32,818 nucleotides of DNA from contig NZ_JAGGOS010000041.1 of the NCBI RefSeq assembly GCF_018614205.1, positions 1 to 32,818 of the forward strand. Reading direction: 5' to 3'. Below are positions 23,107-31,060 of this stretch, one piece after another. The translations under genes and the position numbers were made by a program. Numbering within the stretch: the first letter of the stretch is position 1; each line of letters begins with the position of its first letter. The notes under the pieces were generated by a model. That model was not told the DNA's origin and did no database searches. It saw only the letters and a list, made by a program, of their open reading frames with translations. This stretch comes from Streptomyces sp. ISL-36 (GTDB lineage Bacteria; Actinomycetota; Actinomycetes; Streptomycetales; Streptomycetaceae).

Positions 23107-24395
23107 GTGGACGCAGGAACCTGTGCCTGACGGGAGCCACCGCGCTCGTCCTGAGCCTCACGGGCGGTCTCATGGGGCCGGCCACCGCCCAGGCCGCGTC
23201 CGACCCCGCCCGCCGGACGCTGCCCGCCGGGGACGGCTGGGGCTCGGCGGGCACGGGGACGAGCGGCGGCGCGGCGGCGGTCGCCTCCCGCGTCCTCACC
23301 GTCACCACCTGGGAGGAGTTCCGGGCCGCCCTGGAGGCCCCGGGCACCGAGCCGAGGATCGTCAAGGTCAAGGGGACGCTGAACGCGACCGCCGCGGGCT
23401 GCTCGGCGTTCGAGGCCCCCGGCTACGACTTCGACCGGTACCTCGCCGACTACGACCCGGCGGTCTGGGGGTACGAGAACGTCGTCAGCGGCCCGCAGGA
23501 GGAGCTGCGGGCGGCGTCGGCCACCGCACAGGGCAAGGCGATCAAGGTGAAGGTCCCCGCCAACACCACGATCGTGGGCGTCGGCCGCGACGCCGGCATC
23601 ACGGGCGGCAGCCTGCAGATCCAGGGCGTCGACAACGTCGTGATCCGCAACCTGACGCTGGAGAGCCCGCTCGACTGCTTCCCGCAGTGGGACCCCACCG
23701 ACGGGGCGACCGGGGCGTGGAACTCCGAGTACGACAGCATGGTCGTGTACGGCTCGACGCATGTCTGGATCGACCACAACACCTTCACCGACGGTGCCCA
23801 CCCGGACAGTTCGCTGCCGAGGTACTACGGCGAGGTCTACCAGCAGCACGACGGGGAGCTGGACATCGTGCGCGGGGCCGACCTGGTCACCGCGTCCTGG
23901 AACGTCTTCGCCGACCACGACAAGACGCTGATGATCGGCAACAGCGACAGCGCGGGCGCCACCGACCGCGGCAAGCTGCGGGTCACGCTGCACCACAACC
24001 TCTTCAAGAACGTGATCGAGCGGGCGCCACGGGTCCGCTTCGGCCAGGTCGACGCGTACAACAACCACTTCGTGGTGCCGGCCACGGGATACGCGTACAG
24101 CCTCGGCATCGGCCAGGAGTCCCAGCTCGTCGCCGAGAAGAACGCGTTCACCCTGCCGGCGGGCGTCGGCGCGGGCCGGATCCTGAAGAAGTGGAAGGAC
24201 GCCCCGGTCACGACGGCGGGCAACCTCGTCAACGGCAGGGCGGTCGACCTCCTCGCCGCGCACAACGCCGAGTTCCCGGGCGAGATTCTGCGGGACGGCG
24301 CCGGCTGGACGCCCACGCTGCGCGGCCGTGTCGACGTCCCGAAGGCCGTGCCGGGCCTGGTCGACCACTGCGCGGGCGCGGGCAAGCTCCGCTGA
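23103..24395 (+). CDS. Secreted pectate lyase, polysaccharide lyase family 1
   Basis: A 430-residue extracellular right-handed beta-helix enzyme that cleaves polygalacturonate by beta-elimination using calcium. A Sec-type signal ends near AQA-AS (about residue 31). Family motifs are VWIDHNTFTDG, WNVFADHDKTLMIGNSDS, and the R-x-P-x-x-R signature at Arg307-Arg312 (IERAPRVRFG), where Arg307 should be the catalytic base. Conserved Asp/Asn in NTFTDG and ADHDK fit the calcium site. ATG 23103 overlaps the acetylesterase stop, closing the run of seven overlaps. Confidence 0.95.
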   Translation: MSGRRNLCLTGATALVLSLTGGLMGPATAQAASDPARRTLPAGDGWGSAGTGTSGGAAAVASRVLTVTTWEEFRAALEAPGTEPRIVKVKGTLNATAAGCSAFEAPGYDFDRYLADYDPAVWGYENVVSGPQEELRAASATAQGKAIKVKVPANTTIVGVGRDAGITGGSLQIQGVDNVVIRNLTLESPLDCFPQWDPTDGATGAWNSEYDSMVVYGSTHVWIDHNTFTDGAHPDSSLPRYYGEVYQQHDGELDIVRGADLVTASWNVFADHDKTLMIGNSDSAGATDRGKLRVTLHHNLFKNVIERAPRVRFGQVDAYNNHFVVPATGYAYSLGIGQESQLVAEKNAFTLPAGVGAGRILKKWKDAPVTTAGNLVNGRAVDLLAAHNAEFPGEILRDGAGWTPTLRGRVDVPKAVPGLVDHCAGAGKLR

Positions 24396-24405
24396 ACCGG
24401 GGGCT

Positions 24406-24449
24406 GGGGGCGGCCGCGCCGCGGCTACCCGTCCGGCCGTGCCGCCCCC
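24406..24449 (+). terminator. Intra-operon hairpin after PL1
   Basis: GGGGGCGGC (24406-24414) pairs with GCCGCCCCC (24441-24449) around a 26-base loop that itself is GC-rich. A long pyrimidine tract follows at about 24450-24500. The 136-base gap to the pectinesterase gene holds nothing else I can identify. It may terminate or attenuate transcription, or stabilise the upstream message. Confidence 0.5.
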
Positions 24450-24531
24450 GCCTCCCTCCCCCTCTCGGCCTCTCGCCTTCCCCTCTCTGCTCGTCGACCG
24501 ATCAGCCCATCACCCCCGAAGGAGCTTTGTC

Positions 24532-25641
24532 ATGCCCCCGCCCAGTCGCCGTGCTCTGCTCACGGCGGGCGCCGGCGCGGCGCTCTCGCTCGGTGCGACC
24601 GCCGCCCCGGCGGCCGCCGGAACCCGCCGCCCGTTCGGCCGGTTCGGTTCGCCCGCCGCCCGGCTCACCGCACGCACCCTGTACGTCCATCCCGGCGGCC
24701 TGGGGGACCACACCAGCGTCCAGAGCGCGGTGAGCGCCGCGAACGGTCCGGGCTGGACACTCGTCCTCGCCCCCGGTACGTACCGCGAAACCGTCTCCGT
24801 CACCGCCGCCCGGACCGACATGACCTGGATCGGGGCGAGCGAGAACCCCCGTGACGTCGTGGTCGTGTACGACAACGCGGCCGGTACGACCCGCCCCGAC
24901 GGCACCACCTATGGCACGAGCGGTTCGGCGACCACCACCGTCCAGGCGGACGGTTTCACCGCGCGGTGGGTCACCTTCGCCAACGACTTCCTGCGCACCG
25001 ACCTCCCGGGGAACCCCGGCACCCAGGCGGTCGCGCTCAAGACGCAAGGCGACCGGTCCGCCTTCTTCCACTGCCGGTTCCTCGGGCATCAGGACACGCT
25101 CTACGCCGACTCCATGACCCTGGCCACCGTCGCCCGCCAGTACTTCGCGCACTGCTATGTCGAGGGCGACGTCGACTTCGTCTTCGGCCGGGCCCGCGCG
25201 GTCTTCGAGCACTGCCACTTCCGTACGCTGCTGCGCCCCGATCTCGCGTCCGCTCCGCACGGCTTCGTCTTCGCCCCCTCGACCGCGGGCGCCAACCCGT
25301 ACGGCTTCCTGGCCGCCCGCTGCCGGGTGACCAGCGAGGCGCCGGACGGCTACTACAAACTGGCCAGGCCCTGGGTGCCCAGTTCGGACACGACCGCCTG
25401 GCCGTCCCTCGTCGTCCGCGACAGCGTGCTCGGGCCCGGGATCGACGCCGTGGCCCCGTACGCGAACATGCGCGACGCCTATCCGTGGCAGGCCCAGCGC
25501 TTCGCCGAGTACCGCAACACGGGACCGGGCGCCGAGATCACCGTCCCGCAGAACCGGCCCCAGCTCACCGCCGACGAGGCCGCGTCCGCGACACGAAACA
25601 CATATCTGGGCGACTGGAGCCCCCGACCGCACTGCCCCTGA
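24532..25641 (+). CDS. Secreted pectinesterase, carbohydrate esterase family 8
   Basis: A 369-residue exported enzyme that removes methyl esters from pectin so that pectate lyases can act. ATG 24532 follows a good GAAGGAG site. The signal SRRALLTAGAGAALSL has twin Arg and ends near AAAAG. Catalytic motifs are Gln165 (GTQAVAL), Asp188 (GHQDTLY, acid), Asp215 (VDFVFG, nucleophile) and Arg279/Trp281 (LARPW). Beta-helix fold. It follows a 136-base gap after PL1, so it may be partly uncoupled from the upstream genes. Confidence 0.95.
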   Translation: MPPPSRRALLTAGAGAALSLGATAAPAAAGTRRPFGRFGSPAARLTARTLYVHPGGLGDHTSVQSAVSAANGPGWTLVLAPGTYRETVSVTAARTDMTWIGASENPRDVVVVYDNAAGTTRPDGTTYGTSGSATTTVQADGFTARWVTFANDFLRTDLPGNPGTQAVALKTQGDRSAFFHCRFLGHQDTLYADSMTLATVARQYFAHCYVEGDVDFVFGRARAVFEHCHFRTLLRPDLASAPHGFVFAPSTAGANPYGFLAARCRVTSEAPDGYYKLARPWVPSSDTTAWPSLVVRDSVLGPGIDAVAPYANMRDAYPWQAQRFAEYRNTGPGAEITVPQNRPQLTADEAASATRNTYLGDWSPRPHCP

Positions 25642-25669
25642 TCCACCGCCACGAGAGGACCCGCACGTC

Positions 25670-26797
25670 ATGTCTCGTACCGCACGCACCAGGAGCACCA
25701 TCCTCGCCCTGTCCCTGCTCGCCTCGACCGCCGGCCTCGGCGTCCTCGCCGCCACCCCGGCCCAGGCCGCCACCGTCGTCGTCGCCACCTCGGCCCAGCT
25801 GGCCGACGCCGTCAAGAACGCCACGCCCGGTACGGTCATCCAGGTCCGCGGCGGCACCTACTATCCGGCCGCCACCCTTCAGTCGACCGCCAACGGCACC
25901 GCGAGCAGCCGCATCCGGCTCCGGCCGTACGGCTCCGAGACGGTGAAGATCGACGGCTCGAACCTGCCCGCCGGCTCCTGGATCTTCAAACTCACGGCCG
26001 ACTACTGGACGGTCTCGAACCTCACCTTCCAGAACTCCCCCGACAGCGCGGTCGTCTGCACCTCCTGCACCGGAACCGAGTGGAACACGATCAGAACGAT
26101 CAACGGCGGCGACTCCGGCTTCACGCTCACCGGAGACGCCACCAACGACAACACGGTCAGGAACCTCGACTCCTACGGCCACTACGACGCGGCCGGCCAC
26201 GGGGAGAACGCCGACGGACTCGCCGTGAAGTTCGGCTCCGGCACGGGCAATCTGATCACCGGCGCCCGGCTGTACAACAACTCCGACGACGGCATCGACC
26301 TGTGGTCCTGGTCGAGCCCGCTCACCGTCGAACACACCTGGGCGTACGGGAACGGGAAGAACCGCTGGTCGGACACGGCGTTCGCGGGTGACGGCAACGG
26401 CTACAAGCTGGGCGGCGACGGCGAGGTCGTGGCCCATGTCGTCAACAACTCCGCCGCCTGGGACAACGCGGGCAACGGCTTCACCGAGAACAGCAACAAG
26501 GGTGCGATCGCCCTCAACCGCACGACCTCGTACGCCAACGGCAAGTGGGGCTACTACTTCGCCACGGGCGCGGCCCGGCTCGGCAAGAACCTCGCGGTCG
26601 GCAACGGGTCGGGACTCGCGAACCGGGGCTCCTCGGTCGTCTCGCAGGGGAACAACTGGGACTCGGGGATCGCGACCCCCGCCTTTGTGAGCACCGACGC
26701 CACCAGCGCGTACGGGGCGCGCAAGGCGGACGGCTCGCTGCCGGCCACGACGTTCCTCACGACCGGGTCGACGACCATCGGGTCGACGATGAACTGA
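25670..26797 (+). CDS. Secreted pectate lyase, polysaccharide lyase family 9
   Basis: A 375-residue extracellular right-handed beta-helix lyase. A Sec signal ends at AQA-ATV (about residue 33). Asp182 (ENADGL), Asp206, Asp207 and Asp210 (NNSDDGIDLW) and Lys246 (GNGYKLGG) reproduce, with a constant offset, the spacing I recall for Erwinia Pel9A (Asp209, Asp233, Asp234, Asp237, Lys273), covering the calcium ligands and the catalytic base. With PL1 and CE8 it gives complementary depolymerisation of polygalacturonate. It follows the pectinesterase by 28 bases with GAGAGGA upstream of ATG and ends at a strong hairpin. Confidence 0.93.
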   Translation: MSRTARTRSTILALSLLASTAGLGVLAATPAQAATVVVATSAQLADAVKNATPGTVIQVRGGTYYPAATLQSTANGTASSRIRLRPYGSETVKIDGSNLPAGSWIFKLTADYWTVSNLTFQNSPDSAVVCTSCTGTEWNTIRTINGGDSGFTLTGDATNDNTVRNLDSYGHYDAAGHGENADGLAVKFGSGTGNLITGARLYNNSDDGIDLWSWSSPLTVEHTWAYGNGKNRWSDTAFAGDGNGYKLGGDGEVVAHVVNNSAAWDNAGNGFTENSNKGAIALNRTTSYANGKWGYYFATGAARLGKNLAVGNGSGLANRGSSVVSQGNNWDSGIATPAFVSTDATSAYGARKADGSLPATTFLTTGSTTIGSTMN

Positions 26798-26844
26798 CGG
26801 CGCGGGGAGGGGCTCGACCCCTGAGTCGCCCCTCCCCGTGCCGT
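26797..26844 (+). terminator. Terminator of the pectin operon
   Basis: A 17-bp stem (26797-26813 and 26828-26844) with one G-U pair and a 14-base loop begins at the last base of the stop codon. The core arms are GCGGGGAGGGGC and GCCCCTCCCC. Confidence 0.85.
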
Positions 26845-26853
26845 CCTCAGGCC

Positions 26854-26880
26854 GGCGGTCGAGGCGGTCGAGGCGGTCGA
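26854..26880. repeat. Three tandem copies of GGCGGTCGA
   Basis: Exact 9-base units at 26854-26862, 26863-26871 and 26872-26880 lie between two convergent terminators. They are probably a simple-sequence tract with no function I can see. Confidence 0.8.
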
Positions 26881-26890
26881 GGACCGTTCC

Positions 26891-26918
26891 CGGGCCGTTC
26901 CGCGTTTTCCACGGCCCG
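26891..26918 (-). terminator. Terminator of the LacI-sigma-anti-sigma operon
   Basis: CGGGCCGT (26891-26898) and ACGGCCCG (26911-26918) form a perfect 8-bp stem with a 12-base loop, four bases beyond the stop codon of the minus-strand operon. Confidence 0.6.
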
Positions 26919-26921
26919 CGC

Positions 26922-27575
26922 TCAGCGTGCGGGCGCGCTGAAGTCGCCGCGCAGTTCGGCTCGTCGGCCGTGGGCGTCCGTCGTGGTGATGGTGTACGCG
27001 TCGGCGGCGATGTCGCGGGCGCCCTCGGCGTGGTTGTACTGGCCGGCGAAGACATGGCGTCCGGGCCGCACCGTGCGGCCGTCCTTGAGCGTCCAGCGGT
27101 AGACGAGCGCGGCGCCCTCCTCGCGTACGGAGACGGTGAAGTCCTGCTCGGGCAGCGTGCGCCAGTGGCCGGTGCTCGCGACGCCGCCGGTCCGAGCGAT
27201 GCGCAGCTCGACGGTGAGCGCGCTCAGGGGCGCCTGCGCGGTCAGTGTGATGTTGCTCTGGGCCCACCAGCGGTTGCTGCCGGGGTCGAGCGAGCCGGCC
27301 GCACGGAGCGGGGGGTGCTGCGCGGGCATCGTGGCGACCGGCGCGGGGGCCCGGTGCACGGTGGTCGCGACGGCGCCGCCGAGCGTGAGGACCCCGACGA
27401 CGGCCGTGGCCACCGCCAGGCTGCGCGTCCAGGGGCTCGCCGGGAGCCGGCGGCGTCGGGTGGGCTCCGGCGGCGCCGCGATGCCGCGTTCGACGCGGGC
27501 GAGGATGTGGGCGTGGTCGGGCTGGTGGGAGCCGGCCGCCTCCCGCAGCTGTCGGCGCAGTGTGGCGTCGTCCAT
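26922..27575 (-). CDS. Membrane-anchored putative anti-sigma/sensor protein
   Basis: A 217-residue single-pass protein encoded directly after an ECF sigma factor, sharing one base with it. The cytoplasmic part (about 1-50) starts MDDATLRRQLREAAGSHQPD and is basic near the membrane, suitable for holding a sigma factor; it lacks an obvious zinc-binding HxxxCxxC. One membrane segment lies at about 51-72. The exterior part (about 75-217) begins GSNRWWAQSNITLTA and contains VYRWTLKDGRTV and HVFAGQYNHAEG, a beta-rich, aromatic-rich pattern that could bind carbohydrate. I recognise no named family with confidence. The anti-sigma role is inferred from position and topology. Confidence 0.6.
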   Translation of the reverse strand: MDDATLRRQLREAAGSHQPDHAHILARVERGIAAPPEPTRRRRLPASPWTRSLAVATAVVGVLTLGGAVATTVHRAPAPVATMPAQHPPLRAAGSLDPGSNRWWAQSNITLTAQAPLSALTVELRIARTGGVASTGHWRTLPEQDFTVSVREEGAALVYRWTLKDGRTVRPGRHVFAGQYNHAEGARDIAADAYTITTTDAHGRRAELRGDFSAPAR

Positions 27576-28105
27576 CAGTTCCTCCCTCCGACCAGTTCGG
27601 TGGCGGCTCGCGGGCCGAGCAGCCGCTGCAGTTCCGCCATGCCCTTCGAGGTCTGGCTCTTGACCGTACCGACCGAGACCCCGAGGGCCAGCGCGGTGTC
27701 CCGCTCCGACAGGTCGAAGGCGTGGCGCAGGACGACACAGGCGCGTTTGCGGAACGGCAGGGCCCGCAGCGCGGTCTGGACGTCCACCACCACCGGTATG
27801 TCCGGGTCGTCGGTGTGCTCGGAGCGCCGGTCCCAGAAGAGCGCGACCCGGCGGCGTTCCCGTACGGCGCCCCGGATCCGGCTGCGGACGAGATTGGCGA
27901 CCACGCCCCGGGCGTAGGCGACGGGGTGTTCGGCCGCGCGCACCCGGTCCCAGCGGTGCCAGAGCGCCACCATCGCGTCCGCCGCGAGATCGTCGGCGGC
28001 ATCGGCCTCGCCGGTCAGCAGGTGGGCGAGGCGGGCGAGTTCGGCGTAGTGGCGCTCGAAGAAGGCGTGGAACTCCGTCGCCCGGTCGTCAACCGCTGTG
28101 TCCAC
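27575..28105 (-). CDS. ECF sigma factor, SigE-like family
   Basis: A 176-residue group IV sigma factor. Region 2 spans about 10-75 (FHAFFERHYAELARLAHLLT, then DDLAADAMVALWHRW). Region 4 spans about 110-170 (ALRALPFRKRACVVLRHAFD, then ERDTALALGVSVGTVKSQTS), with the helix-turn-helix that reads the -35 element. The GTG start at 28105 lies 17 bases inside the LacI gene's 3' end, and its stop shares a base with the next ATG. This type is usually paired with a membrane protein, as here. Its target promoters are unknown; none of the promoters found here looks like an ECF promoter. Confidence 0.93.
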   Translation of the reverse strand: MDTAVDDRATEFHAFFERHYAELARLAHLLTGEADAADDLAADAMVALWHRWDRVRAAEHPVAYARGVVANLVRSRIRGAVRERRRVALFWDRRSEHTDDPDIPVVVDVQTALRALPFRKRACVVLRHAFDLSERDTALALGVSVGTVKSQTSKGMAELQRLLGPRAATELVGGRN

Positions 28106-29147
28106 GGCCCGCTCTCTCGGTGCGGCCGGCCCGCGGTCCGGCGACGGGGGCAGGGCCGGAACTGCCGCGTACGGTCAGGTCCGGGGCGATGAGAACGGTT
28201 CCGGTGGTCCGCTGCCCGTCGAGGTGGGCGACGAGGTGTTCCACGGCGCGCCGTCCCATCTCCTGGGCCGGCACGCCGACGGAGGTGAGGGGTACGGAGG
28301 CCTGCGCGGCGACCTGGGCGGCGCAGACGGCGACCACCGAGACGTCCTCGGGCACCGCGAGGCCCTGGCGCCGGAGCAGGCCGAGGAGGGGTTCGACGGC
28401 GGCCTCGTTCTGCACGAGGAGTGCGGTGGTCGAGGGGCGTTCCTCGAAGATGCGGTCCACGGTGGCCGCCACGGCGGTGTAGGTGCCGTCGCAGGGGCGG
28501 TGCAGGAGGCCGACCTCCCGTTCGGCGGCCGCGCCGCGCAGTCCTGCCAGGGTGCGCTCGGCGAAGCCGGTCCGTCGTTCGTAGACGGCGGGCGGCTCGC
28601 CGAGCACGGCGATCTGCCGGTGCCCGAGGTCGGCGAGATGGTCGACGCACCGCGCGCCGGCCGCCTCGAAGTCCAGGTCGACGCAGGTGAACCCGGTGGT
28701 GTCGGCGGGCAGTCCGATGAGGACGGCTGGCCTTTCGGTCTGCCGCAGGTACGGCAGGCGCGGGTCGTCGAGCTCCACGTCCATGACGATCATGGCGTCG
28801 GCGAGGGCGCTGCCCTCGACCCGGCGTACGGCCTCGGGGCCCTCCTCGCCGGTGAGGAGCAGGACGTCGTAGCCGTGCGCGCGGGCGGTGGTGGTGACGG
28901 CCATGGCGATCTCCATCATCACCGGCACGTACAGGTCGGTGCGCAGCGGCATCATCAGTGCCAGGATCTGGGTCCGGCTGCTGGCCAGGGCGCGGGCGCC
29001 GGCGTGCGGCCGGTAGCCGAGTTCGTCGATGCTGCGCTGGATGCGCTCGCGGGTGGACGCGGAGATGGACCGTTTGCCGCTGAGCACGTAGCTGACCGTG
29101 CTGGCCGACACTCCGGCGTGGCGGGCGACATCGGCGAGGGTGACCAT
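28089..29147 (-). CDS. LacI-family transcriptional regulator
   Basis: A 352-residue regulator with the full LacI layout: helix-turn-helix and hinge at 1-60 (VTLADVARHAGVSASTVSYV, hinge RPHAGARALASSRT) and a periplasmic-binding-protein-like sugar domain at about 61-330. In the recognition helix VSASTVSYVLSGKRSIS the residues are typical of operators with a central CG, so CGAAGCGCTTCG at 1920, 2091 and 15428 is a plausible target. Gene end overlaps the sigma factor by 17 bases, implying one transcript. Pectic or xylo-oligosaccharide effectors are guesses from the neighbours. Confidence 0.95.
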   Translation of the reverse strand: MVTLADVARHAGVSASTVSYVLSGKRSISASTRERIQRSIDELGYRPHAGARALASSRTQILALMMPLRTDLYVPVMMEIAMAVTTTARAHGYDVLLLTGEEGPEAVRRVEGSALADAMIVMDVELDDPRLPYLRQTERPAVLIGLPADTTGFTCVDLDFEAAGARCVDHLADLGHRQIAVLGEPPAVYERRTGFAERTLAGLRGAAAEREVGLLHRPCDGTYTAVAATVDRIFEERPSTTALLVQNEAAVEPLLGLLRRQGLAVPEDVSVVAVCAAQVAAQASVPLTSVGVPAQEMGRRAVEHLVAHLDGQRTTGTVLIAPDLTVRGSSGPAPVAGPRAGRTERAGRGHSG

Positions 29148-29218
29148 GGACTTCTCTGACTTCTCCGCGGCGGTTTCCGGGCGGGCCGGCCGGGGGGGTC
29201 TCCGGCGCTCCGGTCCCG

Positions 29219-29248
29219 ACCCTAAGCGGCGGCTCAGCGGCGTGTCCA
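29219..29248 (-). promoter_or_regulatory. Promoter of the LacI-sigma-anti-sigma operon
   Basis: On the minus strand TGGACA (29248-29243) is followed after 18 bases by TAGGGT (29224-29219), about 70 bases upstream of the start codon. I see no copy of CGAAGCGCTTCG here, so simple autorepression is not indicated. Confidence 0.5.
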
Positions 29249-29277
29249 GAAGGGCGTCGCGCGAGGGTCGGGCGGGC

Positions 29278-30132
29278 TCAGCCCGCGAAGGGCGTGCCGG
29301 GCAGCCCCTGTCCCGCGTCCGGCAGGACGAGGAGGGAGCCGGAGAGCGGCGAGGGGTCGGTGAGCCCGGTGCGTGCCGTGGTGACGTAGAGGTCGCGCAG
29401 CCCGGGGCCGCCGAAGGCGCACGCGGTCGGGCGGGGCACGGGGAGTTCGACGATGCGGTCGAGGTCGCCGCGCGGGGTGTAGCGGCGCAGCTGTCCGCCG
29501 TCCCAGAGTGCGACCCAGACGCAGCCTTCCGCGTCGACGGTGAGGCCGTCGGGGAACCCGGCGCCCGGCTCGACGGTCGCGCACTCCTTGCGCTCCACGA
29601 CCGTGCCGTCCTCCACGCGCAGGGTGTCCACCCGTCGGGTGGGGGTGTCGACGTAGTAGGTGAGGGAGTGGTCCGGGCTCCAGCCGATGCCGTTGCTGAT
29701 GGTGACCGCCTCGATCAGCGGGGTCGCGGTGCCGTCGGGGGCGATCCTGACGAGATTGCCTCCGCCGGGTCCCTCGTCGTAGCGCATGGTGCCGGCCCAG
29801 AGGCTTCCGTCGGGGGCGACGGCCGCGTCGTTTCCGCGTCGGCCCGGTACGGGGTCGTGCCGCAGCCAGGAGAACGCGCCGCCCGCGTCGTACAGTCCGA
29901 TGCCGTCCCTGAGGTTGGCCACCAGGCCCCCGCCCGCCCGGGGTTTGGCCGCTCCGATGTGCTGGGCGACGGCCGTGACGGAGCGGCGGCCGTTGCCGGG
30001 TTCGAAGGTGTGGATGCGCCGGCCGAGGATGTCCACCCAGAGGAGCCGGGCCGCCGCCGGGTCCCAGGTGGGGCCTTCGCCGAGCAGGGCGTCCTCGCGG
30101 ACCGCGACCTCGATCCGTGCCGGGCGGTTCAT
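29278..30132 (-). CDS. SMP-30/gluconolactonase-family sugar lactonase
   Basis: A 284-residue six-bladed propeller enzyme that hydrolyses a sugar lactone to the acid. The metal ligands are Glu19 (LGEGPTWD), Asn147 (TISNGIGWS) and Asp195 (GFPDGLTVD), and the substrate-binding Asn101 (RRGNDAAVAPDG) is in place. The ATG at 30132 overlaps the IclR stop by four bases, so the two genes share a transcript. A lactonase fits between a sugar dehydrogenase (the zinc enzyme at 32282 or the Gfo/Idh/MocA enzyme) and the sugar-acid dehydratase at 31131. Annotations for L-arabinolactonase or galactonolactonase would both be consistent. Confidence 0.9.
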   Translation of the reverse strand: MNRPARIEVAVREDALLGEGPTWDPAAARLLWVDILGRRIHTFEPGNGRRSVTAVAQHIGAAKPRAGGGLVANLRDGIGLYDAGGAFSWLRHDPVPGRRGNDAAVAPDGSLWAGTMRYDEGPGGGNLVRIAPDGTATPLIEAVTISNGIGWSPDHSLTYYVDTPTRRVDTLRVEDGTVVERKECATVEPGAGFPDGLTVDAEGCVWVALWDGGQLRRYTPRGDLDRIVELPVPRPTACAFGGPGLRDLYVTTARTGLTDPSPLSGSLLVLPDAGQGLPGTPFAG

Positions 30133-30899
30133 CGCGCGTTCCCGTGGCCGAGCCGGCGCGAGAGTCCGGCCGCGCCGCCGGCGGCGAGTTCGACCAGCTC
30201 CTGCTCGCGCTCCTCGCTCCAGCGGATGACGGGGACGGAGATCGACAGAGCGGCGACGACCCGGCCCGACCGGTCCCGGACGGGCGCCGCGACACAGCTG
30301 ACCTCGGGGTTGGACTCCCGGTGTTCGACGGCGACACCTCGGGCGCGGGTCTCGGCGAGAGCGGCCCGCAGGGTGTCCGGGGTGGTGATGCTCTGTGGGG
30401 TCATGCCGGTCAGTTCGCGGCCCTCGATGCGGGCGTCGAGCTCCGCCTCGGGAAGCGAGGCGAGCAGCATCTTGCCGACAGCGGTGCAGTGGGCGGGAAG
30501 CCGGCGCCCGGCGGCCGAGACCATGCGGACCGCGTGGCTGGAGTCCGCCTTGGCGATGTAGATGACGTCCATGTCCTCGAGGACGGCGACATGGACGGTC
30601 TCGCCGCAGGTGTCGGCGACCTCGCGGGCGGCGTTGCGGCCTTCGGCGGCGAGGTCGAGCTGCTCGGCGTAGCGGCTGCCGAGTTGGTAGCTGCGGACGC
30701 CGAGCCGGTAGCGGCCCGGCTGATCGGGGACGGACTGCAGGTAGGAGCGGGCGGCGAGGGTCGTGAGCAGCTCCTGCGTGGTGGTGCGGGGAAGGTGGAG
30801 GTCGCGGATCACCTCCGGCGCGGAGAGTGTGTCCGGTCCGTGCAGGAACAGTTCCAGGATGTCGAACGCCCTGGTCACCGCTGGAACGAGCCGACCCAT
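30129..30899 (-). CDS. IclR-family transcriptional regulator
   Basis: A 256-residue regulator. N-terminal winged helix at about 8-65 (VTRAFDILELFLHGPD, LHLPRTTTQELLTTLAARSY), then the ligand-binding IclR domain (GETVHVAVLEDMDVIYIAKA, AGRRLPAHCTAVGKMLLASL, SVAAPVRDRSGRVVAALSIS-type end). Divergent from the enolase-type dehydratase and co-transcribed with the lactonase. The TGTTCGA-containing sites in the intergenic region are its likely operators. The same half-site forms a perfect palindrome at 15403, so it may also control the pectin operon. The ligand is probably a sugar acid or keto-deoxy acid. Confidence 0.95.
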   Translation of the reverse strand: MGRLVPAVTRAFDILELFLHGPDTLSAPEVIRDLHLPRTTTQELLTTLAARSYLQSVPDQPGRYRLGVRSYQLGSRYAEQLDLAAEGRNAAREVADTCGETVHVAVLEDMDVIYIAKADSSHAVRMVSAAGRRLPAHCTAVGKMLLASLPEAELDARIEGRELTGMTPQSITTPDTLRAALAETRARGVAVEHRESNPEVSCVAAPVRDRSGRVVAALSISVPVIRWSEEREQELVELAAGGAAGLSRRLGHGNAR

Positions 30900-30920
30900 G
30901 ACCGCTCATCCCCCCTTCCG

Positions 30921-30934
30921 TGTTCGATATTTCG
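30921..30934. promoter_or_regulatory. IclR operator candidate on the regulator side
   Basis: TGTTCGATATTTCG is the exact reverse complement of the 14 bases at 31076-31089 and shares TGTTCGA with the palindrome at 15403. It lies between the predicted IclR transcription start and the start codon. A weaker relative, GAATCACGAACA, is at about 30946-30957. Confidence 0.6.
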
Positions 30935-30958
30935 GCCGCTGGCCGGAATCACGAACAC

Positions 30959-30987
30959 AGGCTAACCATCCCGCCGTTCGCGGGCAA
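30959..30987 (-). promoter_or_regulatory. Promoter of the IclR-lactonase operon
   Basis: On the minus strand TTGCCC (30987-30982), 17 bases, TAGCCT (30964-30959). Transcription would start near 30952, immediately before the TGTTCGA site. Confidence 0.6.
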
Positions 30988-31022
30988 TGCCCGTCCCCTT
31001 TCCCTCTCGTGGCCGCAGGGCA

Positions 31023-31051
31023 TTGACACCCCCCGGGAGCGCGCATACGGT
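31023..31051 (+). promoter_or_regulatory. Promoter of the enolase-dehydrogenase operon
   Basis: TTGACA (31023-31028), 17 bases, TACGGT (31046-31051): a near-consensus vegetative promoter. Transcription would start near 31058, right before the repeat cluster, so repression by a bound regulator is expected. Confidence 0.7.
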
Positions 31052-31060
31052 CTCGCCATC

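Noticed and set aside
29272..29286. GCGGGCT-C-AGCCCGC palindrome at the lactonase stop
   Set aside because: The loop would be one base and the site is mostly coding, so it is unlikely to terminate.
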